Shown here piece by piece: positions 63,001 through 64,000 of a DNA stretch of 64,000 bases. Where the stretch lies: positions 39,185 through 103,184 of the forward strand of contig VWZW01005388.1 of the NCBI GenBank assembly GCA_013397115.1, written 5' to 3'. Origin of the DNA: Edolisoma coerulescens. Lineage: Eukaryota; Chordata; Aves; Passeriformes; Campephagidae. The notes under the pieces were generated by a model. The model ran no database searches. It saw only the letters and a list, made by a program, of their open reading frames with translations, and was not told the DNA's origin. A program made the position numbers and the translations under genes. Position 1 is the first letter of the stretch; each line of letters begins with the position of its first letter.

Positions 63001-63947
63001 TCATGAGTCTTGAAACCCTTGTCTTTGACCACAAAGCATCACATGACTCCACCCTTCTACAATTTGGCCTATCATCGTTTTCTGCTTTCATGTTCACCAG
63101 CCAACCCACAGTTCATTCAGTGCTTAGTGCTGGTCCCATGCTGGAATTCAACAAGCACCTCTCTGCACATCCACACGCTTTGCTCACACTTATGTCTTCT
63201 ATGGTGTTTAAAAGAAATGAATCAAAATTAGTTCTACATTCACTCTCCCTGTGAACCAACGTGGCCTGACCACACATGCCTAGCTTGAATCACTGCATTT
63301 ACACCACGCACTCCCCAGGAGGAGGAGTCATACACTCTGCTGGGCCCCACAGAGCTGGCTGGCACAAAACAAATTTAACAAGAGTGTCTTGCAAGCTCTG
63401 ACACTGAAATAGCATGATACATCCGGGTGCCTGTGGGCAGGCGCAGGGTACAAGTAGCAATAGCTCTGGCATGGTTATTCTGGGAACACTTTGCGCACTC
63501 TTGGCACGTTCTCAGCTAAGAAAAGTACTCAGGAACAGGGAGACCCCAAACACTAGCTCGGAAAGGTGGTTCCTGAGAAACATCCGACAGCCAAACCTGT
63601 AACGGGCAGCGCAGGTGCAGCTCACTGAGATAATTCCAAGGCGAAGGTAGGGACCTTTCAGGATGCTTTGGGTTAATTCTGAGGTGAGGTGAGGCGAGGC
63701 GCGGCAGCCTCAGCCGCGCAGGTGTGACTGACGCGCTGTGCCCACGCTGTCTCTGCCAGGCGCGCTCCTGCGGCTCTCCCGGATCTCCCCCCGTAGCGTT
63801 CCCGGCATCCTGGCGGACCGGCGCGGCTGGACACCGCGGGAGGCGGCCGCCTTTGCCGCCTTCCTGCTGCCCGCGCTGCACTACTCGCCCGAGCGTCGCG
63901 CCAGCGCCGCGCAGAGCCTGCGGCACGCCTGGATCGCCGCACCATGA
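54020..63947 (+). CDS. SRPK-family serine/threonine kinase, compact paralogue
   Basis: SR-protein kinases phosphorylate Arg/Ser repeats of splicing factors. Eleven exons, listed below, join in frame to 389 residues plus TGA (SRPK1/2 exceed 650; SRPK3 about 570). Visible: GGHHP lead-in, glycine loop GCGTF 38–42, K60 in VAVK, αC E75, catalytic D172 and K174 in QADIKPEN, D230 in ADLG, ALE 252–254 for APE, and the family motif DIWSTAC. The N-lobe and C-lobe are complete, but only about 50 residues remain where SRPKs carry a large spacer. HxD reads Q-A-D. All phases fit and no stop intervenes, so I call it functional. It is closest in layout to SRPK3 but is an SRPK beside PLXNB1, not PLXNB3; the orthology is not settled from sequence alone, so no symbol is given. 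Confidence 0.88.
54223..54331 (+). CDS. SRPK-like exon 2 (glycine-rich loop)
   Basis: Residues 16–52. GGHHPMQEGEVFNTRYQVLH, then KLGCGTFATVWLCQDM, matching the SRPK start of the kinase fold. Acceptor CCCCACAG, donor ATGAG|GTGAGG. Confidence 0.92.
54814..54901 (+). CDS. SRPK-like exon 3 (β3 lysine, αC)
   Basis: Residues 52–81. RRKKQVAVKVLKSREGFAET then AQDEVAFLRC. K60 and E75 form the expected ion pair. Acceptor TTTCCCAG, donor TGT|GTAAGT. Confidence 0.92.
54902..57049 (+). other. SRPK-like intron 3
   Basis: 2.1 kb. Around 56390–56470 the phrase 'tgtgtgaagaaccatctctg' and its sequel resemble an old inverted CR1/L3 piece. No exon recognised. Confidence 0.6.
57050..57161 (+). CDS. SRPK-like exon 4 (AT–AC intron donor)
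   Basis: Residues 82–119. NIVCLLEDFRMIGENGF aligns with the β4–β5 region of SRPKs; about eight extra residues precede it (LSWNPPPH…). The exon ends GGTTTCC|ATATCCTT: a U12-class AT donor, leaving one base of a His codon. Acceptor TAATTGCAG. Confidence 0.85.
57162..57409 (+). other. U12-type AT–AC intron in the SRPK-like gene
   Basis: 248 bases. Starts ATATCCTTC, identical to the minor-spliceosome donor consensus over eight bases. A branch-site match TCCCTGAC at 57392–57399 fits TCCTTRAC at seven of eight positions. It lies 11 bases before the AC end (TTTCCCAC|ATTCG). No GT–AG pair restores the kinase frame; this pair joins GF-H-SCLVFEALG exactly. Confidence 0.88.
57410..57516 (+). CDS. SRPK-like exon 5 (hinge, αD–αE)
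   Basis: Residues 119–154. HSCLVFEALGPSLRCLMGNY and QGLPLPFVKKSLQQ, colinear with the SRPK hinge and αE lead-in. Preceded by an AC acceptor; donor CAG|GTGAGA. Confidence 0.88.
57651..58048 (-). mobile_element. Solo LTR of an endogenous retrovirus (minus strand)
   Basis: Read on the minus strand it has a TATAAAAGG box (+ strand 57709–57717) and an AATAAA signal (57689–57694) close together, followed by a short terminal segment ending CA at 57651, the layout of compact avian LTRs. A 30-base near-duplicate (57940–57999) sits upstream of the TATA as a U3 repeat would. The TG start at 58048 is tentative and no target-site duplication was found. No retroviral coding sequence flanks it. Confidence 0.6.
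59825..59987 (+). CDS. SRPK-like exon 6 (catalytic loop)
   Basis: Residues 155–209. VLAGLHFLHKCCRIIQADIK then PENIL: the SRPK catalytic loop with Gln for the usual His. The tail (RLQRLLMETLHCDQGTEV) aligns with the start of the SRPK spacer. Acceptor CATTGCCCAG, donor GCAG|GTGAGC. Confidence 0.92.
59988..61208 (+). other. SRPK-like intron 6, where the spacer exon would be expected
   Basis: 1.2 kb. No long open, charged or Ser-rich exon that could supply a spacer is visible. It contains the 19-base tandem repeat at 60100–60166. Confidence 0.7.
60100..60166 (+). repeat. 19-base tandem repeat, 3.5 copies
   Basis: Unit of the form cagccagtataaaacatca at 60100, 60119 and 60138, plus a ten-base partial copy at 60157; copies differ at one to three positions. 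Confidence 0.92.
61209..61294 (+). CDS. SRPK-like exon 7 (DLG motif)
   Basis: Residues 209–237. Short acidic lead, then VKIADLGRACW with metal-binding D230, the SRPK form of DFG. Acceptor CCATCTAG, donor GGACA|GTGACT, which is weak but phase-correct. Confidence 0.87.
61738..61845 (+). CDS. SRPK-like exon 8 (activation segment, αF)
   Basis: Residues 238–273, phase 0 both sides. YKPFSKEIQTQPYRALEVLL then YSTPVDIWSTACL, colinear with SRPKs. Acceptor CTGTTTTAG, donor CTG|GTAGGA. Confidence 0.93.
62276..62345 (+). CDS. SRPK-like exon 9 (docking groove)
   Basis: Residues 274–297. AFEMATGECLFDPQPGKYFS then RDD. E281 and D297 occupy docking-groove positions equivalent to SRPK1 D548 and D564. Acceptor ATTTCTAG, donor GATG|GTAAGA. 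Confidence 0.93.
62429..62521 (+). CDS. SRPK-like exon 10 (αG)
   Basis: Residues 297–328. DHVARIIELLGRIPPQIVFS and FFSRPG. E304 matches SRPK1 E571. Acceptor CCATCTAG, donor CCAG|GTAAGA. Confidence 0.93.
62522..63759 (+). other. SRPK-like intron 10
   Basis: 1.2 kb of ordinary composition that turns sharply CpG-rich after about 63690. No exon or delimitable repeat. Confidence 0.75.
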
Positions 63948-64000
63948 CCGGACGCGGCTGTCCCCGCCCCGCGGCTCCGCGGGGCCCGCCGCAGCGGCCG
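63690..64000. promoter_or_regulatory. CpG-rich block at the right edge
   Basis: From about 63690 to the end the sequence is dense in CpG and very G+C-rich, unlike the rest of the window. It covers the terminal kinase exon and what follows. It may be a CpG island belonging to the next gene's promoter, or simply a G+C-rich gene end. Confidence 0.5.
63760..63947 (+). CDS. SRPK-like exon 11 (C-terminus)
   Basis: Residues 328–389 and TGA. GALLRLSRISPRSVPGILAD, FLLPALHYSPERRASAAQSL, then RHAWIAAP; ends as SRPKs do just after an LRHxW motif. Codons are almost all G/C-ending, unlike exons 9–10. Acceptor TCTCTGCCAG. The 3' UTR runs off the window. Confidence 0.93.

Noticed and set aside
54020..63947. 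The SRPK-like gene as a pseudogene
   Set aside because: Eleven exons join in phase without a stop, splice sites are good once the AT–AC intron is recognised, and kinase and docking residues are kept. The HxD change alone is not enough.
1..64000. tRNA, rRNA, CRISPR or operon-type structures
   Set aside because: None seen; the window is split-gene vertebrate DNA.

Overview
The window is vertebrate nuclear DNA and most likely avian. Genes are split into many short exons with GT–AG introns, repeats are CR1 retroposon fragments with the typical bird/reptile 3' end, and there is a short retroviral solo LTR. Two protein-coding genes lie head to tail on the + strand.

Region 1 (1–10310): no coding exon recognised. 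It is AT-leaning DNA with an old CR1/L3-like fragment near 2.6–3.1 kb. The first plexin coding exon opens with a splice acceptor, so this stretch is upstream sequence and/or the intron behind a non-coding first exon, and the promoter is probably off the left edge.

Region 2 (10311–46093): a complete PLXNB1 (plexin-B1) gene. I assembled 36 coding exons with consistent phases. They give a 2204-residue receptor: signal peptide, Sema domain, three PSI modules, a long Ser/Thr/Pro-rich mucin-like segment carried by one exon, IPT domains, a tetrabasic convertase site, one membrane helix, a split Ras/Rap GAP domain with its arginine fingers, a Rho-binding domain and the C-terminal PDZ ligand VTDL. One intron uses a GC donor.

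Region 3 (46094–about 54000): a probable long PLXNB1 3' UTR ending at paired AATAAA signals near 49.9 kb. It is followed by intergenic DNA containing a perfect MEF2/TATA-like decamer and a candidate non-coding first exon for the next gene.

Region 4 (54020–63947): an SR-protein-kinase (SRPK) relative, eleven exons and 389 residues, ending in a CpG-rich terminal exon at the right edge. It is a compact kinase: the large spacer insert of SRPK1/2 is almost absent, the HxD motif reads Q-A-D, and the acidic SR-substrate docking positions are kept. One intron (57162–57409) is a textbook minor-spliceosome AT–AC (U12) intron, and without it the kinase reading frame cannot be joined. The order PLXNB1 then SRPK, both on one strand, mirrors the mammalian PLXNB3–SRPK3 pair. 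The kinase is therefore best read as an SRPK paralogue kept beside PLXNB1 since the vertebrate genome duplications. This kinase is the most interesting content of the window.
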